Source: DSM-111022 sp043424535 (GTDB lineage: Bacteria > Bacillota > Bacilli > Lactobacillales > Aerococcaceae). From it: 11,829 nt of DNA. The notes beneath the pieces were generated by a model. It had not been told where the DNA came from and made no database searches. It saw only the letters and a program-made list of their open reading frames with translations. Both the position numbers and the translations under genes were made by a program. The first letter of the stretch is position 1; the number at the start of each line of letters is the position of its first letter. Shown here piece after piece: positions 1 to 6,402 of this stretch. The stretch covers positions 1 through 11,829 of the forward strand of contig JBHWOV010000135.1 in assembly GCA_043424535.1 (NCBI GenBank). Direction: 5' to 3'.

Positions 1-24
1 GCCTATTAAAATTTACTTTATTAT

Positions 25-96
25 TGGGGTATAGCCAAGCGGTAAGGCACCGGACTTTGACTCCGTTATTCGTTGGTTCGAATCCAGCTACCCCAG
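25..96 (+). tRNA. tRNA-Gln (anticodon TTG)
   Basis: A complete cloverleaf can be drawn. The acceptor arm TGGGGTA (25-31) pairs with TACCCCA (89-95), and G96 is the discriminator base. The T arm carries GGTTCGAATCC. The anticodon loop CTTTGAC (55-61) places TTG at 57-59, which reads CAA and CAG. CCA is not encoded. The outermost anticodon-stem pair is C50 opposite T66 (C27-U43), a mismatch where I recall A-U in related tRNAs. It is the first of six tandem tRNAs; the operon promoter must lie before the window. Confidence 0.97.
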
Positions 97-107
97 TATT
101 TTTATAT

Positions 108-178
108 GGCGGTATAGCCAAGTGGTAAGGCGCGGGTCTGCAAAACCTTTATCACCGGTTCAAATCCGGTTACCGCCT
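108..178 (+). tRNA. tRNA-Cys (anticodon GCA)
   Basis: The acceptor arm GGCGGTA (108-114) pairs with TACCGCC (171-177), and T178 is the discriminator. U73 is the expected identity base for cysteinyl-tRNA synthetase. The anticodon loop CTGCAAA (138-144) gives GCA at 140-142. CCA is not encoded. The first anticodon-stem pair, C133 with T149, is mismatched (C27-U43) and the next is a G-U wobble. It lies 11 nt after tRNA-Gln. Confidence 0.97.
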
Positions 179-188
179 TATTTATTTA

Positions 189-272
189 GCCGGTGTGGCG
201 GAATTGGCAGACGCGCGGGACTCAAAATCCCGTGCCTTCACGGGCATGTCGGTTCGATCCCGACCACCGGTA
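189..272 (+). tRNA. tRNA-Leu (anticodon CAA)
   Basis: This is a class II tRNA of 84 nt with a long variable arm (GTGCC...GGCAT, about 232-247). The acceptor GCCGGTG (189-195) pairs with CACCGGT (265-271), the first pair being a G-U wobble, and A272 is the discriminator. The anticodon loop CTCAAAA gives CAA at 223-225, reading UUG codons. CCA is not encoded. Confidence 0.97.
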
Positions 273-312
273 TTGAGTATTTGCGCTATGTGAATGCTTT
301 TTTTATTTTTAT

Positions 313-386
313 GCACCCTTGGCTCAATTGGATAGAGTACCTGACTACGAATCAGGCGGTTGCAGGTTCGACTCCTGCAGGGTGCA
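313..386 (+). tRNA. tRNA-Arg (anticodon ACG)
   Basis: The acceptor GCACCCT (313-319) pairs with AGGGTGC (379-385), and A386 is the discriminator. The anticodon loop CTACGAA (345-351) gives ACG at 347-349. A34 is normally deaminated to inosine by TadA, so this tRNA should read CGU, CGC and CGA. CCA is not encoded. It follows tRNA-Leu after a 40-nt AT-rich spacer, the longest gap in the cluster. Confidence 0.97.
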
Positions 387-391
387 TTTTA

Positions 392-465
392 CGGGAAGTA
401 GCTCAGCTTGGTAGAGCACTTGGTTTGGGACTAAGGGGTCGCAGGTTCGAATCCTGTCTTCCCGA
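392..465 (+). tRNA. tRNA-Pro (anticodon TGG)
   Basis: The acceptor CGGGAAG (392-398) pairs with CTTCCCG (458-464), with A465 as discriminator. The anticodon stem is 419-423 with 431-435 and the loop TTTGGGA gives TGG at 426-428, reading CCN codons. CCA is not encoded. It lies only 5 nt after tRNA-Arg, so the two must be cut from one transcript. Confidence 0.97.
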
Positions 466-474
466 TAATTAAAT

Positions 475-547
475 GAGGGATTAGCTCAGCTGGGAGAGTG
501 CTTGCATGGCATGCAAGAGGTCAGCGGTTCGATCCCGCTATTCTCCA
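475..547 (+). tRNA. tRNA-Ala (anticodon GGC)
   Basis: The acceptor GAGGGAT (475-481) pairs with ATTCTCC (540-546), with A547 as discriminator. The third pair is G477-T544, which is the G3-U70 wobble that identifies tRNA-Ala to alanyl-tRNA synthetase. The anticodon loop ATGGCAT (506-512) gives GGC at 508-510. The second acceptor pair is A476 opposite C545, a mismatch. CCA is not encoded. It is the last tRNA before the operon terminator. Confidence 0.96.
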
Positions 548-549
548 TG

Positions 550-581
550 AAACTCGACTTTATGTCGAGTTTTTTGTTTTT
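550..581 (+). terminator. Intrinsic terminator of the tRNA operon
   Basis: A 9-bp hairpin, AAACTCGAC (550-558) with GTCGAGTTT (564-572), has a 5-nt loop and runs into a T-rich tract interrupted by one G. It begins 2 nt after tRNA-Ala, so it ends the tRNA transcript and separates it from the next operon. Confidence 0.93.
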
Positions 582-629
582 AGAAGATAAAATTTTTTCT
601 TTTAATATTTAACAACTTTTTCATTATAC

Positions 630-658
630 TTGCATTCTTTCTTTTTTTAACTTATAAT
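630..658 (+). promoter_or_regulatory. Sigma-A-type promoter of the electrophile-detoxification operon
   Basis: A -35 hexamer TTGCAT (630-635) and a perfect -10 TATAAT (653-658) are separated by 17 nt with a very T-rich spacer. Transcription should start near 665, inside the palindrome that follows directly. The leader to the ATG at 703 is about 38 nt. The first gene has only a weak ribosome site (GGGA near 695-698). Confidence 0.85.
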
Positions 659-676
659 TAGTTCGAATTCGAAGTA
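659..676 (+). promoter_or_regulatory. MhqR-like operator (inverted repeat over the transcription start)
   Basis: TAGTTCGAATTCGAAGTA is an 18-nt inverted repeat with a perfect 12-nt core, TTCGAATTCGAA (662-673), and one mismatched pair outside it. As I remember it, the B. subtilis MhqR operator is tATCTcgaAtTCgAGATa, so the core and outer T-A/A-T ends match. It abuts the -10 box and covers the expected start site, a position that suits repression. MhqR is a MarR-family repressor that releases DNA under quinone stress. No regulator gene is in the window, so the binding protein is inferred. Confidence 0.7.
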
Positions 677-702
677 AAATAAAAGTAGAAAGTTGGGATT
701 AC

Positions 703-1665
703 ATGTCAAATAATCATTTAATAGGTATACATCATGTCACAGCTATTACTGAAAGTGCAGAAAAAAACTATCAATTTATGACAGAAGTGTTAGGGATGCG
801 TTTAGTGAAGAAAACAGTCAACCAAGATGATATTCATACATATCATACATTTTTCGCAGATGATGTAGCTGCACCAGGAACGGATTTAACTTTTTTTGAT
901 TTTCCTAATATACCTCCTAAAAAAGAGGGGACAAATAGTATAAATCGTATCGGTTTAAGAGTTCCTAATGATAAAGCTTTAAAATATTATAAGAAACGAT
1001 TTGAAGATTTTGATGTAGAACATAGTGAAATAGAAGAATACTTTGGTCATCAAACACTACGATTTACTGATCCAGATGGGCAAAATTATCGTTTATATTC
1101 AGATGAGACGAACACTGGCTTACCTGGGGGAACTCCTTGGAAAGAAGGCCCCGTTCCAGAAGAATTTGCTATTTATGCCTTAGGTCCGATTGAAATTACA
1201 GTTGCTTATAGCAAAGATTTCGCAAAATTGATGGAAGTAGTTTATGATTTTAAACCATTAGTCCGAAATAAAGAATCAATTTGGATGGAAGTTAATAAAG
1301 CGGGCTTAGGTGGCTCCATGATTATACATCATGATGAATCAAGCAATATGGAATATCAAGGCTATGGGGCAGTACATCACGTAGCTTTTCGTGTTGAAGA
1401 TCAAAAAGCATTAAAATATTGGTTAAAGAAATATAAAGAATTGAACTTACCGAATTCAGGTCTTGTTGATCGATTTTATTTTGAAGCACTCTATGCACGT
1501 ATTGGTCATATTTTAATTGAATTATCGACCGATGGTCCTGGTTTTATGGAAGATGAGCCTTATGAAACATTAGGTGAATCCTTATCATTACCGCCATTTA
1601 TTGAACCACAGCGTGATTATATTGAAAGTCAAACTCGACCATTTGATACCACTCGTGATCATTAA
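703..1665 (+). CDS. Ring-cleaving dioxygenase, VOC superfamily (MhqO/MhqA/MhqE type)
   Basis: This is a 320-residue cytosolic protein made of paired vicinal-oxygen-chelate (glyoxalase/bleomycin-resistance) modules. The first metal-binding strand is IHHVTAI (residues 9-15), the second is VHHVAF (224-229), and the closing glutamate lies in IELSTDGPGF (E273). The His/His/Glu pattern is that of Fe2+ or Mn2+ extradiol-type dioxygenases. B. subtilis relatives MhqA, MhqE and MhqO are induced by hydroquinone and catechol and are thought to open such rings; the exact substrate is not known here. Length fits the family (about 310-320). It is first in its operon, 6 nt from the ribosome site of a paralogue, and its promoter carries an MhqR-like operator. 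The ATG at 703 begins the conserved N-terminus, though its ribosome site is weak. Confidence 0.9.
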   Translation: MSNNHLIGIHHVTAITESAEKNYQFMTEVLGMRLVKKTVNQDDIHTYHTFFADDVAAPGTDLTFFDFPNIPPKKEGTNSINRIGLRVPNDKALKYYKKRFEDFDVEHSEIEEYFGHQTLRFTDPDGQNYRLYSDETNTGLPGGTPWKEGPVPEEFAIYALGPIEITVAYSKDFAKLMEVVYDFKPLVRNKESIWMEVNKAGLGGSMIIHHDESSNMEYQGYGAVHHVAFRVEDQKALKYWLKKYKELNLPNSGLVDRFYFEALYARIGHILIELSTDGPGFMEDEPYETLGESLSLPPFIEPQRDYIESQTRPFDTTRDH

Positions 1666-1680
1666 GAAAGGTTGTTTTTT

Positions 1681-2583
1681 ATGAAAATGGATAAAATTCA
1701 TCATGTTAGTGCCATTGTAGGACACCCACAAGAAACGTATGATTTTTATACAAAAATATTAGAACTTCATTTAATAAAAAAGACAGTTAATTTTGATGAT
1801 CCAACAACTTATCATCTATATTTCGGTGATCAATACGCTGAAAATGGTTATTCAATGACATTTTTTAATTGGGAAAATTCAAAAAAGAAAGGCCGAGTTG
1901 GTAGTGGGCAAGTTAGAACGATTGCTTTTGCCATAGGAAAAAATAGTCTGGAGAGTTGGGAGCATCATCTACTGAATAATAATATTGCTACTCAATTAAC
2001 ACAACGCTTTAATAAGCCGACATTAGAATTTAATGATCCTCATGGTTTGCAGATTGCTTTAGTTGAAGATGAAACTCTTTCTGATGCACAGATTCACGGA
2101 TTTTATGGCGTAGAAATTTTGAGTGGTGATGAAAAAGCATCCATTGAGCATCTGAAGAATACATTTCATTTGCGTTCAGTAGGAGAGAGTGAAACACATC
2201 AATATTTTGAAACGGATTCTGAAATTCATCATACCATTGCATTAAGTAAAGAAACGCACCGCCGTGGTATTGATGGCATTGGTACCGTTCATCATGTTGC
2301 TTGGGAAGCAGAAAATGTTGATGAGTTAGAAAATTGGCAGCAAACATTAGCGAAATCTGGACTTCGCCCCACTGAAATAAAAGATCGCTCTTATTTTAAA
2401 TCAATCTATTATCGTGAGCCTGGATTCACAATTTTTGAAATTGCAACGGCGGGCCCTGGTTTTCTTATTGATGAAGATAAGGAAAAGTTAGGAGACTCAT
2501 TGAAGCTTCCATCTCAATTTGAAAATTCGCGGAATGAAATTGAATCGCGTTTATCTCCGATTATAGGAGCTGAACATGCTTAA
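1681..2583 (+). CDS. Second ring-cleaving dioxygenase, VOC superfamily, paralogue of the upstream gene
   Basis: This 300-residue protein has the same two-module VOC plan as its neighbour: IHHVSAI (residues 6-12), VHHVAW (203-208) and FEIATAGPGF with the ligand glutamate at E253. Shared blocks such as KKTVN, TYH, TFF, NDPHG and LGDSLKLP show that the two arose by duplication, but they have diverged widely, so different substrates or conditions are likely. The start is set by AGAAAGG (1665-1671), 9 nt before the ATG at 1681; an in-frame TTG at 1672 would sit on the ribosome site and is rejected. Its stop overlaps the start of the next gene by 8 nt, which suggests translational coupling. Role inferred: cleavage of hydroquinone-type aromatics. 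Confidence 0.88.
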   Translation: MKMDKIHHVSAIVGHPQETYDFYTKILELHLIKKTVNFDDPTTYHLYFGDQYAENGYSMTFFNWENSKKKGRVGSGQVRTIAFAIGKNSLESWEHHLLNNNIATQLTQRFNKPTLEFNDPHGLQIALVEDETLSDAQIHGFYGVEILSGDEKASIEHLKNTFHLRSVGESETHQYFETDSEIHHTIALSKETHRRGIDGIGTVHHVAWEAENVDELENWQQTLAKSGLRPTEIKDRSYFKSIYYREPGFTIFEIATAGPGFLIDEDKEKLGDSLKLPSQFENSRNEIESRLSPIIGAEHA

Positions 2584-3184
2584 TTTTACACCAAATGAAT
2601 TGTCAGAAAGAGAGAATTACAAATTTTTAATAGGTTCAATTATTCCGCGTCCGATTGCTTTAATATCAACATTGAATACTGACGATACAATAAATATCGC
2701 TCCTTTTAGCTATTTTAACATTGTCAGTTCCATCCCACCGATTTTAGGTGTTTCGATACAAAGGACTTCTGGAGAAATGAAGGATACTGCGAAAAATATT
2801 GTAAGAACTAAAGAAGCAGTCATTCATATTGTAGATAATGATAATGTTTATGACACAAATCAGACAGCAGCAACCTTATCATATGGGGATAGTGAATTTG
2901 AACGAACAGAGTTCCATTTAACCCATTCCAAAACCATCACTACTCCAGCAATTTAAGAAAGCAAGATACGCTTTGAAGTATCGTTACGTGAGCACATCAA
3001 AGTGCAGCATGAACAAATAACAACCGTTGATTTTCTTCTATTGGATATTAAACATTATTGGATCCAAGATGAAATATATGAAAATGGAAAAATAGACCCT
3101 CATCATTTGAATCCAATGAGCAGATTAGCGGGCCATGATTATGGATCGATAGGGAATATATTGACAATTGAACGACCTAAGTAA
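2576..3184 (+). pseudogene. Flavin reductase-family protein (DIM6/NTAB type), interrupted by an in-frame TAA
   Basis: The reading frame runs unbroken from ATG 2576 (ribosome site TAGGAG, good spacing) to a stop at 3184 except for one TAA at 2954-2956, codon 127 of 202. Both halves fit the FMN-binding flavin reductase family. The N-part has PRPIALIST (24-32), NIAPFSYFNIVSSIPP (40-55) and DTAKNI (70-75). The C-part has ESKIRFE (128-134), IDPHHLNP (173-180) and RLAGHDYG (183-190). The stop stands between PAI and ESKIRFE, where relatives usually carry lysine, so one A-to-T change of AAA would explain it. A GTG at 3002 could restart, but no ribosome site precedes it. The 126-residue product lacks the C-terminal part of the fold and is probably inactive. 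An intact version would supply reduced flavin or reduce quinones for the neighbouring oxygenases. Confidence 0.85.
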
Positions 3185-3199
3185 AATAAGGAGGAGTAT

Positions 3200-3793
3200 A
3201 TGGAATATACATTTATCGATAATCAAAGTCATAAAACATTTATAGCATTACATGGCACAGGTGGGAACGAAAAAGATTTAATATCTGTGGCAGAATATCT
3301 TGATCCTTCATATAACTATATAGGTATTCAAGGAGATGTGCTTGAAAATGGGATGCGTCGTTTCTTTAAGCGGCACGCGGAGGGCCAATATGATATTGAT
3401 GATTTGAATGAGCGTGGAGAGAGATTAGCATTATTTATTCAAGAACTCAGTAAAAAACATCAATTGAGCATAGAAAGTCTTGTTTTATTAGGATTCTCAA
3501 ATGGAGCAAATATTGCGATTCATTTATTGCTCAATAATGACTATTCTTATCAAGAAGGCATTTTATTGCATCCAATGTATCCAGTGCCACTCAAAGAAGA
3601 TTTGAACCTCTCTGATACGCAAGTATTTGCGTCAATGGGAAAAGATGATCCTATTGTGCCGATTGAAGAAAGTGAACGCGTAATACACATTTTTAAAGAC
3701 AATGGCGCGTTAATTGATACGTATTGGGGAAGAAGTCATCAAATTGAATTAGAAGAGCTGGAGGCAGCTAAACAATGGCTAAATGATCTATAA
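3200..3793 (+). CDS. mhqD: MhqD-like carboxylesterase / phospholipase-carboxylesterase family hydrolase
   Basis: A 197-residue alpha/beta hydrolase with no signal peptide. The oxyanion-hole loop is LHGTGGNEKDL (17-27), the nucleophile elbow is GFSNG with Ser100, the acid is Asp150 in GKDDPIVP, and the catalytic His180 is in RSHQIELEE. Length (about 200) and motifs match the bacterial esterases that include B. subtilis MhqD, which is encoded with dioxygenase MhqE under MhqR control. It probably hydrolyses an ester or ring-cleavage product formed by the two dioxygenases upstream; the true substrate is unknown. A strong site AAGGAGGAG (3188-3196) sits before the ATG, so it should be translated well despite the broken gene 15 nt upstream. 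It appears to be last in the operon; I see no clear terminator between it and the next gene. Confidence 0.85.
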   Translation: MEYTFIDNQSHKTFIALHGTGGNEKDLISVAEYLDPSYNYIGIQGDVLENGMRRFFKRHAEGQYDIDDLNERGERLALFIQELSKKHQLSIESLVLLGFSNGANIAIHLLLNNDYSYQEGILLHPMYPVPLKEDLNLSDTQVFASMGKDDPIVPIEESERVIHIFKDNGALIDTYWGRSHQIELEELEAAKQWLNDL

Positions 3794-3836
3794 AACAAAT
3801 AATGTTTATATTCAGTAATGAAAATGTTTTAGGCCA

Positions 3837-3865
3837 ATGACAACCTTTATGTGTCGTGATATACT
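3837..3865 (+). promoter_or_regulatory. Promoter of the lactate dehydrogenase gene
   Basis: ATGACA (3837-3842, five of six to TTGACA) and TATACT (3860-3865) are spaced by 17 nt. Transcription would begin near 3872, which leaves a leader of about 33 nt to the ATG at 3905 and argues against translation from the ATG at 3878. I saw no convincing cre (CcpA) site around it. Confidence 0.7.
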
Positions 3866-3904
3866 TAGAATTATGATATGTCAACATATAAAGGAGTGAA
3901 AAAG

Positions 3905-4879
3905 ATGGCAATTGTCGATGGTAAAAAACATGATAAAATCATTTTGATTGGTGATGGTGCAGTTGGGTCGAGTTTTGCTTATGCTACAGTTCTTTTAGGA
4001 ATTGGTGAGGAATTAGGGATTATCGATTTAAATAAAGAAAAGACCATTGGGGATGCATTGGATTTAGAGGATGCGTTAGCTTACACTTCTCCAAAACGAA
4101 TTTATTCTGCAGAGTATGCTGATTGTGGAGACGCAGATATTATAGTCATTACAGCAGGCGCTGCTCAAAAACCAGGAGAAACTCGTTTAGATTTAGTTCA
4201 TAAAAATTTACGTATTTTCAAATCAATGATCGAACAAGTTATGGCTAGTGGTTTTGATGGCATCTTTTTAGTCGCAACAAATCCAGTCGATATATTGGCT
4301 TATGCTACTTGGAAATTTTCAGGATTACCGAGTTCTCGCGTGATTGGGTCAGGTACTTCGCTCGATAGTGCTCGTTTCCGGAAGAAAATTTCAGAATTTG
4401 TTAATGTCGATACTCGAAATGTTCATGCATACATTTTAGGTGAGCATGGTGATACGGAGTTTGCTGTCTGGTCTCACGCGAATGTTGGTGGTTTGCAAAT
4501 ATATGATTGGGTAAAACAACACTCACAAGTTGACGAAACAGCTTTAATTGATAGCTTTTTCGAAGTAAGAGATAAGGCCTATACTATTATTGAGAAAAAG
4601 GGTGCCACTTTCTATGGAATCGGCACAGCATTAGCAAGAATCACTCGTGCTATTTTGAGAGATGAGAATTCAATTTTACCTGTCTCGGTTTATTTAAATG
4701 GAGAGTATGGCATCAATGATGTTTATATCAGTACACCTTCTATTTTAAATGTCAATGGAGTACGTGATAAATTAGAATTACAGCTCAATGATGCTGAATT
4801 AGAAAAAATGCAAAAATCCGCTGCTCAGTTAAAACAAGTAATAGATGAAGCTTTTGAGAAATTAGAAGAAGAGGCTTAA
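3905..4879 (+). CDS. ldh: L-lactate dehydrogenase (NAD+)
   Basis: A 324-residue cytosolic enzyme that reduces pyruvate to L-lactate with NADH, restoring NAD+ in fermentation. Seen: the Rossmann loop GDGAVGSS (16-23); Asp41 after the second strand for NAD; the mobile loop with Gln88 and Arg94 in AAQKPGETR, where Gln marks LDH rather than malate dehydrogenase; Asp154 and Arg157 in SLDSAR; and catalytic His181 in GEHGDTEF. Arg159 and His174 occupy the usual fructose-1,6-bisphosphate site residues (Arg173/His188 in common numbering), so allosteric activation is possible. The start is set by AAGGAG (3891-3896), 8 nt before ATG 3905; the ATG at 3878 has no ribosome site and lies almost on the predicted transcription start. 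It is a monocistronic unit, convergent with aspartate kinase. Confidence 0.97.
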   Translation: MAIVDGKKHDKIILIGDGAVGSSFAYATVLLGIGEELGIIDLNKEKTIGDALDLEDALAYTSPKRIYSAEYADCGDADIIVITAGAAQKPGETRLDLVHKNLRIFKSMIEQVMASGFDGIFLVATNPVDILAYATWKFSGLPSSRVIGSGTSLDSARFRKKISEFVNVDTRNVHAYILGEHGDTEFAVWSHANVGGLQIYDWVKQHSQVDETALIDSFFEVRDKAYTIIEKKGATFYGIGTALARITRAILRDENSILPVSVYLNGEYGINDVYISTPSILNVNGVRDKLELQLNDAELEKMQKSAAQLKQVIDEAFEKLEEEA

Positions 4880-4887
4880 TACAAAAT

Positions 4888-4937
4888 AAAACTTCTCTGT
4901 AATGGTTCTTTGTGCCATCAGAGAAGTTTTTTGTTTT
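4888..4937. terminator. Bidirectional terminator between convergent ldh and aspartate kinase genes
   Basis: A 12-bp stem, AAAACTTCTCTG (4888-4899) with CAGAGAAGTTTT (4919-4930), is extended by an inner ATGG/CCAT helix (4902-4905 with 4915-4918). On the plus strand it runs into TTTTTTGTTTT. On the minus strand it is followed by TTTTATTTTGT. It can therefore stop both transcripts within the 56-nt gap. Confidence 0.92.
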
Positions 4938-6288
4938 AATTAAAATATTGATGATAAAGTTCTTGTAAGGCGTTATTTAAATCTTTTGATTGAATACAGA
5001 AAAACATACTCAATTCCGAAGCGCCTTGGTTAATCATTTGTAAGCTTATTTTTTGATTCATAAATGCTGTTGTCGCTTTATTGGCTAAACCAACGATATT
5101 TCGCATCCCTTCACCAACAACAGCAATAATCGCAAGATTTTCTTCGACATGGACCCATTCAGGTTGAAGTTGTTTGTGCATTCCTTCAATGATTTTCTCC
5201 TTTTTATTGTTCCCTTCAAATTGATGGGAACGAACAATAATGGTAATATCATCGATTCCAGTAGGTATGTGTTCGACAGAAATATCTAAATCTTCAAAAA
5301 TTTGTAATAATTTTCGCGTATAACCAACTTCCTTATTAAGTAAATATTGCTTAATCGTAAAAGACATAAAGCCACTATCACCACTGACACCGATGACTGG
5401 AAACTCATTAATGTCATTGCGATCAGCAACAATTCGAGTCCCATTGATTTCTGGATGATTCGTATTTTTAATTTGAACAGGAATTTTCTGATCATAGAGC
5501 GGCCGGAGTGCTTCATCGTGGAAAATAGCGAAACCAGAATATGCTAACTCACGCATTTCACGGTATGTGATTTCTTTGATACGATGTGGCTGCTTGACAA
5601 TGCCTGGATGAGCTGAATAAATATAGCTCACATCGGTATAATTTTCGTACACCTCAGCATCGATGGCATTGGCAATAATTGCTCCTGTAATATCTGAACC
5701 TCCGCGAGAGAATGTCACAATGTCGCCTGATTGAGAGTAACCATAAAATCCTGGGATAACAATTGTGCCTTCGATTTCTCTTATTTTGGACATTTTTTCA
5801 TAAGACTCTGGTAAGATAGCAGCATCTCCAGCATGATCGGTAACAATCATACCAATGTCTTTTGGTGAACGATAACAGGCTTTGATACCTTGAGTATTAA
5901 AATATTCGCTTATCAATTGTGCGTTGAAATCTTCCCCACATGATTTTAATGCATCTAAGAGACGTTCAGATTGAGTAATTTTATCAAGATATAATTCCAA
6001 AGTTTTTTCGAATGTTATTATAAGATCAGGGGATAAATTCAACTCTGTAATAATTGATTCATAGCGGGCAATAATCGTTTGTATCGCTTGTTGAGTATCC
6101 AAACCTGTTTGATGGTTCGTAAAGAGTGCGATTAATAAATCAGTAACCTTGGTATCATCTTCAGACCTTTTACCTGGTGCACTGACAACGACTACTTTAA
6201 TATCAGAATTGTTTTTGACAATTTTAGCAACTTTATGAATTTGTTTTGCATCGCTAAGCGAACTTCCGCCGAACTTTGCTACTTTCAT
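4936..6288 (-). CDS. lysC: Aspartate kinase, class III (LysC/YclM type, with tandem ACT domains)
   Basis: A 450-residue enzyme that phosphorylates L-aspartate to aspartyl-4-phosphate, the first step toward threonine, lysine and methionine. The kinase domain has KFGGSS (5-10), SRGGSD (194-199) and YTDVSYIYSAHP (217-228). Two ACT regions follow at about 298-355 and 385-445, the second with MRNIVGLANKA and INQGASELSMFF. Length and the undivided single chain match E. coli LysC and B. subtilis YclM (ThrD) rather than the alpha/beta kinases with an internal start. By family knowledge such enzymes are feedback-inhibited by lysine, with or without threonine. The start at 6288 (ATG, with GGGGA upstream) is preferred to an in-frame TTG at 6309. 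It diverges from hom, which points to a threonine role. Confidence 0.95.
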   Translation of the reverse strand: MKVAKFGGSSLSDAKQIHKVAKIVKNNSDIKVVVVSAPGKRSEDDTKVTDLLIALFTNHQTGLDTQQAIQTIIARYESIITELNLSPDLIITFEKTLELYLDKITQSERLLDALKSCGEDFNAQLISEYFNTQGIKACYRSPKDIGMIVTDHAGDAAILPESYEKMSKIREIEGTIVIPGFYGYSQSGDIVTFSRGGSDITGAIIANAIDAEVYENYTDVSYIYSAHPGIVKQPHRIKEITYREMRELAYSGFAIFHDEALRPLYDQKIPVQIKNTNHPEINGTRIVADRNDINEFPVIGVSGDSGFMSFTIKQYLLNKEVGYTRKLLQIFEDLDISVEHIPTGIDDITIIVRSHQFEGNNKKEKIIEGMHKQLQPEWVHVEENLAIIAVVGEGMRNIVGLANKATTAFMNQKISLQMINQGASELSMFFCIQSKDLNNALQELYHQYFN

Positions 6289-6402
6289 ATGAATCCCCAC
6301 TTTCTTCAAATATAAGTATTCTTTATATAATAACTTATTTTCTAGCTAATTCCTAGTCATTATTGTAAGATTGATATATATACGCTTTTATAGGAGGTAA
6401 TT
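6289..6402. promoter_or_regulatory. Divergent promoter region between aspartate kinase and hom
   Basis: This 114-nt AT-rich gap must hold both promoters. For hom, TAGTCA (6354-6359) with a 17-nt spacer to TATATA (6377-6382) is a weak candidate, starting just before the ribosome site. For the kinase, on the minus strand, TATAAA in the run around 6318-6332 is a possible -10 box with a poor -35. I see no T-box, leader peptide or terminator hairpin, so any amino-acid control would be by a DNA-binding protein or by the enzymes themselves. Confidence 0.4.

Noticed and set aside
122..472. 116-codon plus-strand reading frame
   Set aside because: It runs through four tRNA genes (Cys, Leu, Arg, Pro) and has no ribosome site or family motif.
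2030..2347. 105-codon minus-strand frame
   Set aside because: It lies wholly inside the second dioxygenase gene on the opposite strand and shows no recognisable domain.
3002..3184. 60-codon frame starting at GTG as a separate small gene
   Set aside because: It is in the same frame as the flavin reductase start, carries the family's C-terminal motifs, and has no ribosome site, so it is the tail of the interrupted gene.
3878..3904. N-terminal extension of lactate dehydrogenase from the ATG at 3878
   Set aside because: No ribosome site precedes it and it lies almost on the predicted transcription start; the ATG at 3905 has AAGGAG at ideal spacing.
3794..3904. Catabolite-repression (cre) site upstream of ldh
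   Set aside because: Sequences such as TGAAAATGTTTTAG resemble the ends of cre but lack the central CG, so the match is not supported.
5286..5547. Two short frames overlapping the aspartate kinase gene
   Set aside because: They are other-frame shadows of a gene with clear catalytic motifs.
6289..6309. TTG start adding seven residues to aspartate kinase
   Set aside because: The ATG at 6288 gives the usual MKVAKFGG N-terminus with a G-rich ribosome site in front; the extension has no support.
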